Shown: piece after piece, positions 16,897 to 27,807 of the stretch
Numbering within the stretch: position 1 is the first letter of the stretch
Layout: the number at the start of each line of letters is the position of its first letter
Source: an uncultured Acidimicrobiales bacterium
Lineage (GTDB): Bacteria > Actinomycetota > Acidimicrobiia > Acidimicrobiales > Bin134
Length of the DNA: 64,000 nucleotides
Assembly: GCA_951813325.1 (NCBI GenBank)
Contig: OX638350.1
Location: 434,001-498,000 of the forward strand
Direction of reading: 5' to 3'
Notes under the pieces: model-generated
Told to the model about the DNA's origin: nothing
The model's database searches: none
The model's input: only the letters and a program-made list of their open reading frames with translations
Translations under genes and position numbers: made by a program

Positions 16897-17508
16897 GTGC
16901 CTTCCCGCTGGCGAGCCCGTAAGAAGCACACCGACACCCCCGCCGATCTTGTGGTGGTGGGGTTGGGCAATCCCGGCGACAAGTTCGTCGGTTCCCGCCA
17001 CAACGTGGGCGCGGAGGTGGTGGAGCTGTTGGCCGACCGCCACGGGCAGGCACTCAGAAAGGGCCGGGAAGCGGCGATGGTGGCCGAGATCCGAGTGGAC
17101 GGCCAACGGGTGGTTCTGGCCTTCCCCCAGACCTTCATGAACAAATCTGGCGAGGCCGTCCGGGCGCTGGTGCGCCGCTGGAGCATCACCGACCATCTAG
17201 ATCGCCTCGTGATAGTCCACGACGAGCTTGATCTGCCCCCGGGACGTATCAAGGTGAAGCACGGCGGGGGCTTGGCTGGCCATTTCGGCCTTTCTTCCAT
17301 CAAATCCCATCTCAACACCGCTGACTTCACCCGGATCCGCATCGGAGTGGGCAAACCTCCCAACCCCCAGGCTGGGGCGGACTATGTGTTGAAGCGACCG
17401 GGCCGGGCCGACCGGGATGTGCTGGACGATGCAGTGGAGCGGGCGGCTGAAGCCGTGCTGGCATTGCTCGACCACCCAGTCGACGTGGTCATGGGCAGGT
17501 TCAACTGA
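16897..17508 (+). CDS. pth: Peptidyl-tRNA hydrolase
   Basis: This enzyme releases peptides from prematurely dissociated peptidyl-tRNAs. GLGNPGDKFVGSRHNVG contains the catalytic His at residue 35, FPQTFMNKSGEAV is the substrate-groove motif and VIVHDELDLPPGRIKVK carries the conserved Asp. A basic N-terminal extension of about 17 residues precedes the domain. The start is GTG 16897. The stop overlaps the mfd start (TGATG). Confidence 0.94.
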   Translation: MPSRWRARKKHTDTPADLVVVGLGNPGDKFVGSRHNVGAEVVELLADRHGQALRKGREAAMVAEIRVDGQRVVLAFPQTFMNKSGEAVRALVRRWSITDHLDRLVIVHDELDLPPGRIKVKHGGGLAGHFGLSSIKSHLNTADFTRIRIGVGKPPNPQAGADYVLKRPGRADRDVLDDAVERAAEAVLALLDHPVDVVMGRFN

Positions 17509-20500
17509 TGGCGGCGACCGCCGTATCTGCTGTTGGACCGGGGCTGGCCGGCCTCGGACGGCAGCTGGCCTCAGAGCCGGCGGTAATCGATGTGCTGGGG
17601 CGCCGCGACGCCTCTCTGGCAGTGGCCGAGTCGGGCCAGGCCGCGGTGCTGGCCGCCATCGCCGAGCTGAGCGGGCGCCGCCCGCTGGTGGTGGCCACCC
17701 CCACATCGGCCGACGCCGAGCGCCTGGCCGGCGACCTGTCGACGATGCTCGACGGCGGTGCCGCCCTGTTCCCGGCATGGGAGACCCTGCCTTTCGAGCG
17801 GGTCAGCCCCGGTGTGGAGACGATGGGGCGGCGCTGCCAGGCTATCTGGCAGTGCCGCGACCCAGAGAGGCGCCCGCCGGTGCTGGTGGCCCCGGTTCGG
17901 GCCCTGCTCCAGCGCCTGGACTTCGACGCCGACGACGCAGAGCCGGTGACGGTGGCCTTGGGCGATCGGGTCGATCTGGACCACCTCGCCGCCGACCTAG
18001 CGGCCCGGGGCTACCGGCGGGACGTGCAGGTGGAGCACCGGGGGGTGTTCGCGGTGCGGGGCTCCATCGTCGATGTGTTCCCGTCCACCGCCGACAGCCC
18101 GGTGCGCATCGACCTGTGGGGCGACGAGGTGGAGCGGCTGACTGAGTTCTCGGTGGCCGATCAGCGTTCCATCAATCCGCTGGATGAAGCGGTGATCTTC
18201 CCCGCTCGGGAGGTGCGGCCGGTGTCGGCGGTCAGGGCCGCGGCGAAGAAGCTGATCGCCTCCCGCCCTTGGGGCCGGGAGCAGTGGGAGCGGTTGGCCG
18301 AGGGCCAGTTCTTCGACGGCATGGAGTCGTGGCTGCCGTGGTTGATCGACACCGACGAGATCCTCACCGACCGTCTCGGCTCCGACGCCTTGGTAGTGCT
18401 GCTGGAACCGGGGCGGCTGCGGGAGCGGGCGGCCGACATCGCCGCCGAGGAAACCGATCTGGCCGGCGCGCTGTCTCAAACCTGGGGAGCGGCCGGGGAG
18501 CAGTTCCCCCGTCTGCACGTCGACTACGACCGGCTGTTGTCGGCCTGTGCCTCGCCGGTGTGGACCATGACCGCGGCGCCGCCCGGACCATCGACCCCGG
18601 TTGTGGCCGTAGGAGGCTGGGCCTCGGCCATCGGCGATCCGTCCGCTCCGGTGGTTCAAGTCTCCCGGTTGCTGGCCGAGGGATATCAGGTGCGGGTGGC
18701 TGCCGATGCAGCGGGATCGGCCAACCGATCCGCCGCCCTGCTGCGCGAGCACGGAGTGGATCTTCCGGTTCGTACCGGCGGGGGCGCCGGATTCGAGTAC
18801 TTGTCCGGCGCCGGGGGCTACGTGGTGGTCGCCCCCATTCAGCGGGGGTTTGTGCTGCCCGATTCCCGACTGGCTGTGTTGGGCGAAGCCGACCTCACCG
18901 GCCGCCGCCGGGCCCACCGGCGCAGCCGCCCCCGCCAGTCTTCGGCCCGGGAGCTGGACGATCTGGCCGCGGGCGACTACGTGGTCCACCGCCACCACGG
19001 CGTGGGCCGCTACGGCGGCATGGTGACCCGGGCCATCGGCGGGGTCGCCCGCGACTACCTGCTGGTGGAGTATCGGGGCGGCGACAAGCTGTATGTGCCC
19101 ACCGACCAGGTAGACGCCGTGCGCCGCTATTCCGGGGGCGAGACCCCCGCCCTGAGCAAGATGGGTGGTTCCGACTGGCAGCGGACCAAGAGCGGTGTGC
19201 GCTCGGCGGTAAGCGAGATTGCCAAGGAGCTGGTGGTGTTGTATCAGCGCCGGGTCACCACCCCCGGTCGGGCGTTCTCTTCCGACACCCCGTGGCAGAC
19301 GGAGATGGAGTCGGCCTTCGGCTACCAGCTCACCCCCGATCAGCACAAGGCCATCGTCGAGGTCAAAGCCGACATGGAGCAGCCCCTGCCCATGGACCGG
19401 CTGATCTGCGGCGACGTGGGCTTCGGCAAGACCGAGGTGGCCATCCGGGCGGTGTTCAAGGCCATCCAGGAGGGCACCCAGGCCGCGGTGCTGGTGCCCA
19501 CCACCCTGCTGGCCCAGCAGCACTATCAGACCTTCAGCGAGCGGTTCGCCGGCTATCCCATCCGGGTAGAGGTGCTGAGCCGGTTCTTGTCCCCCCGCCA
19601 GGCCCGCAAGGTGGTGTCGGGGTTGGCCGACGGCTCGGTGGACGTGGTGATCGGCACCCACCGCCTGCTGTCCGACGACATCGCCTTTCGGGATCTGGGG
19701 CTTTTGGTGGTGGACGAGGAGCAGCGCTTCGGGGTCACCCACAAGGAGTCCATCAAGTCGATCAAGGCCGACGTGGACGTGATCACCCTCACCGCCACGC
19801 CCATCCCCCGAACCCTGGAGATGAGCCTCACCGGAATCCGCGACCTCACGCTGCTGCACACGCCGCCGGCCGACCGCCAGCCCATCTTGACCTATGTGGG
19901 CGCCTACGACGAGCGCCCGGTGGCCGAGGCCATCCGCCGGGAGCTGCTGCGCGACGGCCAGGCGTTCTTCGTCCACAACCGGGTGGCCGACATCGATCAC
20001 GTGGCCGCCGACCTGCGCGAGCTGGTGCCCGAGGCCCGCATCGCGGTAGCCCACGGCCAGATGGACGAGGGCACCCTGGAACAGGTGGTGATCGACTTCT
20101 GGGAGCGGGCCTACGACGTGCTGGTGTGCACCACCATCATCGAGTCGGGCATCGACATGCCCACGGTGAACACCTTGGTGGTGGACCGGGCCGACCTGTT
20201 GGGGCTGGGGCAGCTCCACCAGCTCCGGGGCCGGGTTGGCCGGGCCGGGGCCCGGGCCTACGCCTACCTGTTCACCCCCGAGGGGCGGGTGGTCACCGAG
20301 GAGGCCTACGAGCGGCTCAAGACCATCGGAGAGGCCACCGAGCTGGGCTCGGGATTCAAGATCGCCATGCGCGATCTGGAGATCCGCGGCGCGGGCAACA
20401 TGCTGGGCACCGGGCAGTCAGGGCACATCGCCGCAGTGGGCTATGACCTTTACTGCCAGCTGGTAACCGAGGCGGTGGCCGAGCTGAAGGGCGAGACCCC

Positions 20501-20987
20501 GCCCGAGCCGGTGGAGATCACCATCGACTTGCCACAGGCCGCGGGCATCCCTGCTGACTACATGCCCAAAGAGGAGCTGCGCCTGGAGGCCTACCGGCGG
20601 GTAGCCGCCTGCCAGATTCCCGATCAGGTAGACGACGTAGCCGCCGAATGGGTCGACCGCTTCGGTCCGATTCCCGAGGTGGCCCACACGCTGCTGGACG
20701 CCGCCCGCCTGCGGTGCGAGTGCTTTCGCACCGGGGTTCGGGACGTGGCGGTAGCAAAGGGCCCCGGATTCGGCGGCCCCAAGTGGGTGGCCCGAGTCAA
20801 CCCGGTGAAACTGCTGTCCAGCCGCCGAGTCCGTTTGGAGCGCCTCTACCCCCAGGCGACCTACCACGAGGCTGCCGGGCTGCTCACACTCCCGTTGGAG
20901 TCGGCCGCCGCTGCGGTAGAGACCCTCATCGCCACCCTGCGGGACCTGGTTCCCGACGACCAATCTGCCGAAGCGGCAGCTTCGTGA
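17508..20987 (+). CDS. mfd: Transcription-repair coupling factor
   Basis: Mfd removes stalled RNA polymerase and recruits UvrABC. The 1,159-residue protein has the UvrB-like N-terminal region, the RNA-polymerase-interacting domain (GDYVVHRHHGVGRYGG) and a RecG-like translocase with Walker A GDVGFGKT near residue 635 and DEEQRFG near 736. TATPIPRTL and the QLRGRVGR motif VI follow, and a TRCF C-terminal domain closes the protein. All helicase motifs look intact. It overlaps pth by one base. Confidence 0.97.
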   Translation: MAATAVSAVGPGLAGLGRQLASEPAVIDVLGRRDASLAVAESGQAAVLAAIAELSGRRPLVVATPTSADAERLAGDLSTMLDGGAALFPAWETLPFERVSPGVETMGRRCQAIWQCRDPERRPPVLVAPVRALLQRLDFDADDAEPVTVALGDRVDLDHLAADLAARGYRRDVQVEHRGVFAVRGSIVDVFPSTADSPVRIDLWGDEVERLTEFSVADQRSINPLDEAVIFPAREVRPVSAVRAAAKKLIASRPWGREQWERLAEGQFFDGMESWLPWLIDTDEILTDRLGSDALVVLLEPGRLRERAADIAAEETDLAGALSQTWGAAGEQFPRLHVDYDRLLSACASPVWTMTAAPPGPSTPVVAVGGWASAIGDPSAPVVQVSRLLAEGYQVRVAADAAGSANRSAALLREHGVDLPVRTGGGAGFEYLSGAGGYVVVAPIQRGFVLPDSRLAVLGEADLTGRRRAHRRSRPRQSSARELDDLAAGDYVVHRHHGVGRYGGMVTRAIGGVARDYLLVEYRGGDKLYVPTDQVDAVRRYSGGETPALSKMGGSDWQRTKSGVRSAVSEIAKELVVLYQRRVTTPGRAFSSDTPWQTEMESAFGYQLTPDQHKAIVEVKADMEQPLPMDRLICGDVGFGKTEVAIRAVFKAIQEGTQAAVLVPTTLLAQQHYQTFSERFAGYPIRVEVLSRFLSPRQARKVVSGLADGSVDVVIGTHRLLSDDIAFRDLGLLVVDEEQRFGVTHKESIKSIKADVDVITLTATPIPRTLEMSLTGIRDLTLLHTPPADRQPILTYVGAYDERPVAEAIRRELLRDGQAFFVHNRVADIDHVAADLRELVPEARIAVAHGQMDEGTLEQVVIDFWERAYDVLVCTTIIESGIDMPTVNTLVVDRADLLGLGQLHQLRGRVGRAGARAYAYLFTPEGRVVTEEAYERLKTIGEATELGSGFKIAMRDLEIRGAGNMLGTGQSGHIAAVGYDLYCQLVTEAVAELKGETPPEPVEITIDLPQAAGIPADYMPKEELRLEAYRRVAACQIPDQVDDVAAEWVDRFGPIPEVAHTLLDAARLRCECFRTGVRDVAVAKGPGFGGPKWVARVNPVKLLSSRRVRLERLYPQATYHEAAGLLTLPLESAAAAVETLIATLRDLVPDDQSAEAAAS

Positions 20988-21064
20988 TAAGGAGGGCAGC
21001 GTGATCGGGGAGGCGACATTGTTGTCGATGGCGGTAGTGGAGGTGCCATGACGCGGGAGGCGAC

Positions 21065-22387
21065 ATGGCCAAGGTGATCGTTGCCGGTCTGGGACCAGCC
21101 GGCCCCGAGCTCATTACCGGAGCAGTGCTTGACGCCATCAGCCAGAGCAGCCGCCGCTTCGTCCGCACTCGCCGTCATCCCGCCGCGGTGGCGGTGGAAC
21201 CGGCCGAATCGTTCGACAACGTCTACCACCGGGCCTCGTCGTTCGAAGAGGTGTACCAGGCCATCGTGGACCGGCTGGCAGCCCAAGCCGAGGCCGGTGA
21301 AGGCGATGTGCTCTATGCCGTGCCTGGCTCGCCGCTGGTGGCCGAGCGCACCGTGGAATTGCTGCGGGTGGTGCCCGGGATAGAGCTGGAGGTGCTGGCC
21401 GGACTGTCGTTTGCCGATCTGGTGTGGGACCGACTTGGCGTCGACCCCCTCGCCGCCGGGGTGCGACTGGTGGACGGGCGCCGTTTCGCGGTGGACGCCG
21501 CCGGGGAGCGGGGGCCGCTGCTGGTAGCCCAGTGCGACGCCGCCCACGTGCTGAGCGACATCAAGTTGGCTGCGCTGTCGTCCTCCGACCGCTCGGCTGC
21601 TGGCGAGGTCGACCAGCCGGTCGTGGTGATGCAGCGACTGGGACTGCCCGACGAGCGGATCTTCGAGGTGTCCTGGGCCGATTTGGACCACGCGGTGGCA
21701 CCCGACCATCTGACATCGCTGTACGTGTCCGATTTGGGGGCGCCCATCGCCCGGGAAGTGGCCCGGTTTGCCGACTTGGCCACCGAGTTGCGTCGCCGCT
21801 GCCCCTGGGACCAAGAGCAAACCCACCAGTCGCTGCGGGGCCACCTGCTGGAGGAGACCTACGAGGTTCTGGAAGCCCTGGATGGGGTGGATGCGGACAG
21901 TTTGTCGGGCTATGCCGAGCTGGAGGAGGAGCTAGGAGACCTGCTCTACCAGATCGTGTTCCACTCGGTGCTGGCGGCCGAGGCCGGCCAGTTCACCCTG
22001 GCCGATGTGGCCCAGGGCATCCACGACAAGCTCAAGTCCCGCCACCCCCACGTGTTCGGCACCCCTGATTCCGACCCGATTGCGGTGGAAGACACCGATG
22101 AGGTGCTGGTCAACTGGGAGGCCATCAAGCGGGAGCAGAAGGGGCGGGCCTCGGTGATGGACGGGATTCCGCCGGGGCTGCCCGCGCTGTTGTTCGCCGA
22201 CAAGGTGATCCACAAGGCCCGCTCGGTGGGGGTGGTGCCAGAAGTGGACACCGCCACGGTGGCCGGACGCCTCTACGACGCCGTACAGGCTGCTCAGGCG
22301 GCTGGTTTGGACGCCGAATCAGAGCTCCGAGAGTTTGCCAACGCCGTTGGAGAGCAAATTCGCACTCGTGAAATTTCTTCTTTGTAA
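21065..22387 (+). CDS. mazG: MazG nucleotide pyrophosphohydrolase fused to a tetrapyrrole-methylase-like domain
   Basis: Residues 1-220 form a TP-methylase-like domain ([38 protein letters not shown]). After [23 protein letters not shown] comes the MazG all-alpha NTP pyrophosphohydrolase, with the metal-binding [15 protein letters not shown] pattern. This YabN-like fusion hydrolyses NTPs and dNTPs and is thought to cleanse damaged nucleotides. The 440-residue length fits. It sits in the conserved mfd-mazG-eno order. Confidence 0.92.
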   Translation: MAKVIVAGLGPAGPELITGAVLDAISQSSRRFVRTRRHPAAVAVEPAESFDNVYHRASSFEEVYQAIVDRLAAQAEAGEGDVLYAVPGSPLVAERTVELLRVVPGIELEVLAGLSFADLVWDRLGVDPLAAGVRLVDGRRFAVDAAGERGPLLVAQCDAAHVLSDIKLAALSSSDRSAAGEVDQPVVVMQRLGLPDERIFEVSWADLDHAVAPDHLTSLYVSDLGAPIAREVARFADLATELRRRCPWDQEQTHQSLRGHLLEETYEVLEALDGVDADSLSGYAELEEELGDLLYQIVFHSVLAAEAGQFTLADVAQGIHDKLKSRHPHVFGTPDSDPIAVEDTDEVLVNWEAIKREQKGRASVMDGIPPGLPALLFADKVIHKARSVGVVPEVDTATVAGRLYDAVQAAQAAGLDAESELREFANAVGEQIRTREISSL

Positions 22388-24122
<1,735 letters not shown>

Positions 24123-24131
24123 CGTCGGAGC

Positions 24132-24263
24132 ATGGTTGGCTCTGACAACTCCCCGGTTCCCCGCTACCCCGACTTGCTCCGCCTCGACGGCAAGGGATTC
24201 GTGGTGGTCGGCACCGTGGACGCCAGGTTCCCCTATAGCTCCCTCAGCGACCCAGACGACTGA
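24132..24263 (+). pseudogene. Possible N-terminal fragment of a short-chain dehydrogenase
   Basis: ATG 24132 opens a 43-codon frame reading PRYPDLLRLDGKGFVVVG and then an unrelated tail. The visible part looks like the start of an SDR protein (L-x-GK-x-F-VVxG before the glycine-rich loop), but the expected TGxxxGxG is absent and the frame ends at 24263, just before the next gene's ribosome site. It may be a deletion remnant or a chance small ORF. Confidence 0.3.
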
Positions 24264-24270
24264 AGGAGCT

Positions 24271-24900
24271 ATGTCAGGACGGTCGCACTACAGCGTTCTG
24301 GGCATTTCCCCCGGTGCCAAGCCCGACGCCATCCGCCGCGCCTACCTCAGCCAGGCCCGCCGCTGGCACCCCGACCGGCCATCGGGCGACCCCGAGCAGA
24401 TGCGGGCGGTGAACGAGGCATGGCAAGTCCTGGGCGATATGCGATCTCGAGCCGCCTACGACCGGTCGCTGGCCCAGAGCGCGCCTACTCCGGCCGGCAG
24501 CCCCCGCCCGGCCGGCAGCCCCCGCCCCTCCCGGACCCCGCCGAGTCCGCCAGAGCCGCCCCTCGAAATAGTGGGCATCCGCTGGCGGTGGGTCAGCCTG
24601 GCAGCCACTGTATTGGTGGCGGTGGCGGTTGCGCTGATCTTCATGGCCACCTCGGCCACCGACGACTCAAATCCGACCAACCCGGTCAAGGCGTCGGCGC
24701 CGGTGTCCCAGTCGCGCCCCGAGGCTGGCGACTGCTTCTTGATCGGCACCACGACCCTGATCTCGGTGGGATGCGACCAGCCCCACGACGGCCATCTCGT
24801 GGAATGGGTGCCCCTGGGCGCTCCCTGCCCCCCAAAAACCGAGCTTCACTGGGTCCGTGCCGCCCAGCGAGCCGTCTGCTACCAGCGCCCCACTGGCTGA
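24271..24900 (+). CDS. Membrane-anchored J-domain protein
   Basis: The 209-residue product starts with a J domain (HYSVLGISPGAKPDAIRRAYLSQARRWHPDRP) that includes the HPD triad needed to stimulate DnaK. A Pro/Ser-rich linker with a duplicated AGSPRP unit follows, then one membrane span (SLAATVLVAVAVALIFMA) and an extracytoplasmic tail with four Cys. The J domain would be cytosolic. The start is ATG 24271, after GAAGGAG. The tail is unfamiliar, so a specialised DnaK partner at the membrane is inferred. Confidence 0.85.
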   Translation: MSGRSHYSVLGISPGAKPDAIRRAYLSQARRWHPDRPSGDPEQMRAVNEAWQVLGDMRSRAAYDRSLAQSAPTPAGSPRPAGSPRPSRTPPSPPEPPLEIVGIRWRWVSLAATVLVAVAVALIFMATSATDDSNPTNPVKASAPVSQSRPEAGDCFLIGTTTLISVGCDQPHDGHLVEWVPLGAPCPPKTELHWVRAAQRAVCYQRPTG

Positions 24901-24953
24901 CCTACGCTTACCGGACCAACTGACGAACGCCAGGCACAGAAGGAGAGCTAGCA

Positions 24954-26168
24954 ATGCGGCACGGGTACAAGGTTTTTGACGCCGACGGGCACGTGGTGGA
25001 GCCCAAGAACTTGTGGGAGCGGTTCCTAAACAAGAAGTTCCAGCACCGGGTGGGCTGGAAAGAGGTTCCCGGCCGGGAGGCGTTTCGCCCCGCCACCGTG
25101 GACGGCCGCTATACCCAGAGCCGGGTCACCATCTATGGCGACTTCATGGAGGCGGTGAACTGGACCTACGACGTAATGCGGGCCAAGTACGGCCAGGCGG
25201 TGGTGGACAACGGCTTCCCCGGCGACGCCGTGGCCCAGGCCATGCCGCTCGACGGCATGGACTTCATGGTGATCTACGGCCCCGGCTACGACCTGTGGTC
25301 CGACGGCATGGACCCCGAGCTCCAGGCCGCCATGTGCCGGGCCTACAACCGCTGGGGCCAGGAGATGCGGGAGTCCTCCGGCGGGCGGGTCATCGCCTCG
25401 GGGCCGGTGGTGATGAACGACGTGCACCGGGCGGTGGAGGAGATCCAGTACGCCTACGACCACCTGGGCACCCGGTGCTTCTTCGCCCGGCCCAACCTGT
25501 TCAACCACCGGACGCTGGGCGACCCCTACTACGACCCCATGTACGAGCTGCTCCAAGACCTGGACTGCGCGTTCGCCACCCACGACTTCATGGGCCACAA
25601 CGGAGCGTCGGCCGGCGCCGACCGGTTCGAGACCTTCACCGAGTGGCACACCGTCTGCCATCCCCACGAGGCCCAGATGGCCATGCTGTCGATGATTGCC
25701 AATGGGGTCTTCGAGCGGTTCCCCCGGCTGCGGGTGGCCTACATGGAGGCCAACTGCGCCTGGCTGCCGTGGTGGCTGTGGCGCATGGAGGAGCACATCG
25801 AGCTGTCGGGCGACTATGAGAAGCCGGGGCTCACCAAGTCGCCCCAGGAGTACTACCGGGACAACTGCTTCATCTCGGTGGAGCCCGACGAGTACCTGGT
25901 GTACCACGTGATCGAGGAGCTCGGCGACGACAAGATCGTGTGGGAGAGCGACTACCCCCACCCCGATTCCAAGTACCCGCTGGCCGTGCAGTCGTTCTTG
26001 GACCTGCCCAAGATCTCAGACGAGTCCAAGCGCAAGATCTTGTGGGACAACTCCCTCGACCTGTACCGGTTTCCCGAGGGCTACCTGCCCAGCGAGTTCA
26101 TCGAGGCCACCACCTACTCCTACGACCCCTCGGACTACGTTCCCAAAGTTCCCGCCGGGGTGAGCTGA
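24954..26168 (+). CDS. Amidohydrolase-2 family metal-dependent hydrolase
   Basis: This TIM-barrel enzyme of the ACMSD/amidohydrolase-2 family has members that decarboxylate or hydrolyse aromatic and other ring compounds. The N-terminal metal motif is VFDADGHVVEP; FATHDFMGHNG and the closing ESDYPHPDSKYPLAV supply further ligands. It is 404 residues long. ATG 24954 follows AAGGAGAGC. It is probably co-transcribed with the cupin gene three bases downstream. It is one of four paralogues in 17 kb; the substrate is unknown. Confidence 0.85.
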   Translation: MRHGYKVFDADGHVVEPKNLWERFLNKKFQHRVGWKEVPGREAFRPATVDGRYTQSRVTIYGDFMEAVNWTYDVMRAKYGQAVVDNGFPGDAVAQAMPLDGMDFMVIYGPGYDLWSDGMDPELQAAMCRAYNRWGQEMRESSGGRVIASGPVVMNDVHRAVEEIQYAYDHLGTRCFFARPNLFNHRTLGDPYYDPMYELLQDLDCAFATHDFMGHNGASAGADRFETFTEWHTVCHPHEAQMAMLSMIANGVFERFPRLRVAYMEANCAWLPWWLWRMEEHIELSGDYEKPGLTKSPQEYYRDNCFISVEPDEYLVYHVIEELGDDKIVWESDYPHPDSKYPLAVQSFLDLPKISDESKRKILWDNSLDLYRFPEGYLPSEFIEATTYSYDPSDYVPKVPAGVS

Positions 26169-26171
26169 GCG

Positions 26172-26666
26172 ATGGCGTCGCCCCATGAGGTTCCCGGTAT
26201 GGAGCCGATCTTCCGACACCTCGACGATGAGGACCTGAAGACCCAGCAGGTCCGCACCCAGATGCACCCCGACGGGCAGAAGTCGGTGTGGGAGAAGTGG
26301 TTCACCTTCGGCAGCGCTGGCAAGCAGTACCTGTCGATGTGGGCCCGCTGGGACCCGGGCATGATCGTGCATCGCCACGGCCACCACTCCCCGCAGGTGA
26401 TGTATGTGCTGAGCGGCGATCTGATGTGCGGCGACGTCCATTGCCCCACCGGCACCCACATCGAACTGCCCCACGGCGCCGCCCTGGGCCCGCTCATCGC
26501 CGGCCCCGACGGAGTAGAGCTCTTCGAGGTCATGATGGGCGACGCCGCCTCCTGGGCCGCCGACCCCGAAGGCTTCGAGGCTCTCCTCGCTAGCCGCAAC
26601 ATCACCAAACTCCCCGACCCCCCCATAGACCTCCCCAAAGACTTCGAAGACCGCCGCCACCAATGA
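26172..26666 (+). CDS. Cupin-domain protein
   Basis: This small beta-barrel protein has 164 residues. The first cupin motif is recognisable in ARWDPGMIVHRHGHHSPQVMYVLSGDLMCG, with two or three metal-ligand His, and CPTGTHIELPHGAALGP follows. It lies three bases after the amidohydrolase stop, so the two probably act on the same compound, the cupin as a dioxygenase, isomerase or sensor. Which of these cannot be decided. Confidence 0.8.
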   Translation: MASPHEVPGMEPIFRHLDDEDLKTQQVRTQMHPDGQKSVWEKWFTFGSAGKQYLSMWARWDPGMIVHRHGHHSPQVMYVLSGDLMCGDVHCPTGTHIELPHGAALGPLIAGPDGVELFEVMMGDAASWAADPEGFEALLASRNITKLPDPPIDLPKDFEDRRHQ

Positions 26667-26690
26667 CCGGGAAGTGTCACTGCGCGCTGG

Positions 26691-26710
26691 TATGGTGAGA
26701 TTGACTCACC
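26691..26710 (+). promoter_or_regulatory. Promoter -10 and inverted repeat before the DNA methylase
   Basis: TATGGT at 26691-26696 is a good actinobacterial -10. It runs directly into the perfect inverted repeat GGTGAG-ATTGA-CTCACC (26694-26710), which could be an operator. It lies about 40 bases ahead of the methylase ATG. Autoregulation of a restriction-modification locus is possible, but no controller gene is visible. Confidence 0.35.
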
Positions 26711-26747
26711 GCCACCCTCCAAAAATGAGTATGGAGAATGTACGACT

Positions 26748-27680
26748 ATGCGCCGGAATGATGCGCCGCAACCGTTCCAATATCAAGGATCTAAGCGGGT
26801 TATTGCCTCTGCGATCCTTTCGAAACTAGATATGCGAAGCTATTCGTTGCTTGTGGAGCCATTTGCTGGATCTGCCGCAGTATCAATTAGAGCTGCCATG
26901 GAGGGCAAAGTCAATTCTCTATGGTTGAATGATGCAAATGAACCGCTCATCGACTTGTGGAATGCGATATTGCATGATACCGAAAATCTGATCGAACAGT
27001 ACACAGCAACATGGGCGTTTCAAAAGTACGATCCGAAGGAATACTACGGTATTGTAAGGAAGAGGTTCAATAGCCATCCAGAACCAGCTGATTTGCTCTA
27101 TTTGTTGTCCAGGGCAGTAAAGGGTGCAATTCGATATGACTCAGTAGGAGAATTTAATCAAAGTCCCGATAATCGTCGGCTAGGTACACGGCCAGCTGAG
27201 TTGGCGAGACGTCTTAGGAAAATCTCTTCAGTGATGAAGTCATGTACATTCACGTCATCCATCGATTATCGCGATCTAATCCATAGGTATGAACCAGGCC
27301 AAGTATGGTATATGGATCCACCTTATGAAGGGGTATCGAAGCAAAGAGACTCAAGATATGTGTCTACGATATGCCGCGATGAATTTGAGGAATTTCTGGG
27401 TCACTTAAATGACCAAGGAGTTCCCTTTCTTCTGTCATATGATGGTCGAACAGGTGAAAAGACTTACGGCCAACCACTTCCTTCTGAACTAGGACTTGAG
27501 CGAGTTGAAATTCTGGCTGGTCGCTCAACAACCTCAACATTACAAGGTAGGGATGAGCAAACTGTAGAAGCGCTATATCTTTCTCCAGTCCTAGAAGTTA
27601 GTTCCCTCACTGGGGAAGATGCTGGTGCTGGCCAGATGGCTATTGATTTTGCTTCAGAAGACTATGCCAGAGCAAGTTAA
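26748..27680 (+). CDS. D12-class (Dam-type) N6-adenine DNA methyltransferase
   Basis: This 310-residue protein has the D12 signature: FQYQGSKRVIASAIL at the N-terminus, motif I VEPFAGSAAVSIRAA and the catalytic motif IV VWYMDPPYEG. It should methylate adenine in a short palindrome such as GATC-type sites; specificity cannot be read. Base composition and codon use are clearly more AT-rich than in neighbouring genes, with many ATA, TTA and AGA codons, so it is almost certainly acquired. It overlaps the next, broken frame by 17 bases, as in a restriction-modification operon. Confidence 0.9.
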   Translation: MRRNDAPQPFQYQGSKRVIASAILSKLDMRSYSLLVEPFAGSAAVSIRAAMEGKVNSLWLNDANEPLIDLWNAILHDTENLIEQYTATWAFQKYDPKEYYGIVRKRFNSHPEPADLLYLLSRAVKGAIRYDSVGEFNQSPDNRRLGTRPAELARRLRKISSVMKSCTFTSSIDYRDLIHRYEPGQVWYMDPPYEGVSKQRDSRYVSTICRDEFEEFLGHLNDQGVPFLLSYDGRTGEKTYGQPLPSELGLERVEILAGRSTTSTLQGRDEQTVEALYLSPVLEVSSLTGEDAGAGQMAIDFASEDYARAS

Positions 27681-27807
27681 GGGTCCAACACGCAACGATC
27701 TGACTTCCGATATTGTTGAAGAGTTGATCGCAAGAACCACTGGCCGAAGCAGAGTAGTGGTTGAACACATTCTTGAAAAAGGGTTCATTACGGGGTCTTC
27801 GCGTTGA
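27664..27807 (+). pseudogene. 5' remnant of the methylase's partner gene, cut by an ISL3-type insertion
   Basis: ATG 27664 overlaps the methylase and reads MPEQVKGPTRNDLTSDIVEE, then a basic/hydrophobic stretch ending EHILEKGFITGSSR. The natural gene stops at the left end of the IS at 27793; the last five codons come from the element. It shares the methylase's AT-rich composition. Position and overlap suggest the start of a cognate restriction endonuclease, but 43 native residues are too few to prove this. Confidence 0.55.

Noticed and set aside
17997-20219. Long open frame on the minus strand opposite mfd
   Set aside because: It is antisense to a fully conserved Mfd, its translation is His/Gly/Val-rich with no motif, and such frames are normal shadows in GC-rich DNA.
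21001-21051. 16-codon frame with a good ribosome site (AAGGAGG) between mfd and mazG
   Set aside because: Too short and without recognisable sequence; the ribosome site is suggestive, but nothing else supports a leader peptide.
24490-24530. Tandem GC-rich repeat
   Set aside because: It is inside the J-domain protein and only encodes a duplicated AGSPRP unit of a Pro-rich linker.
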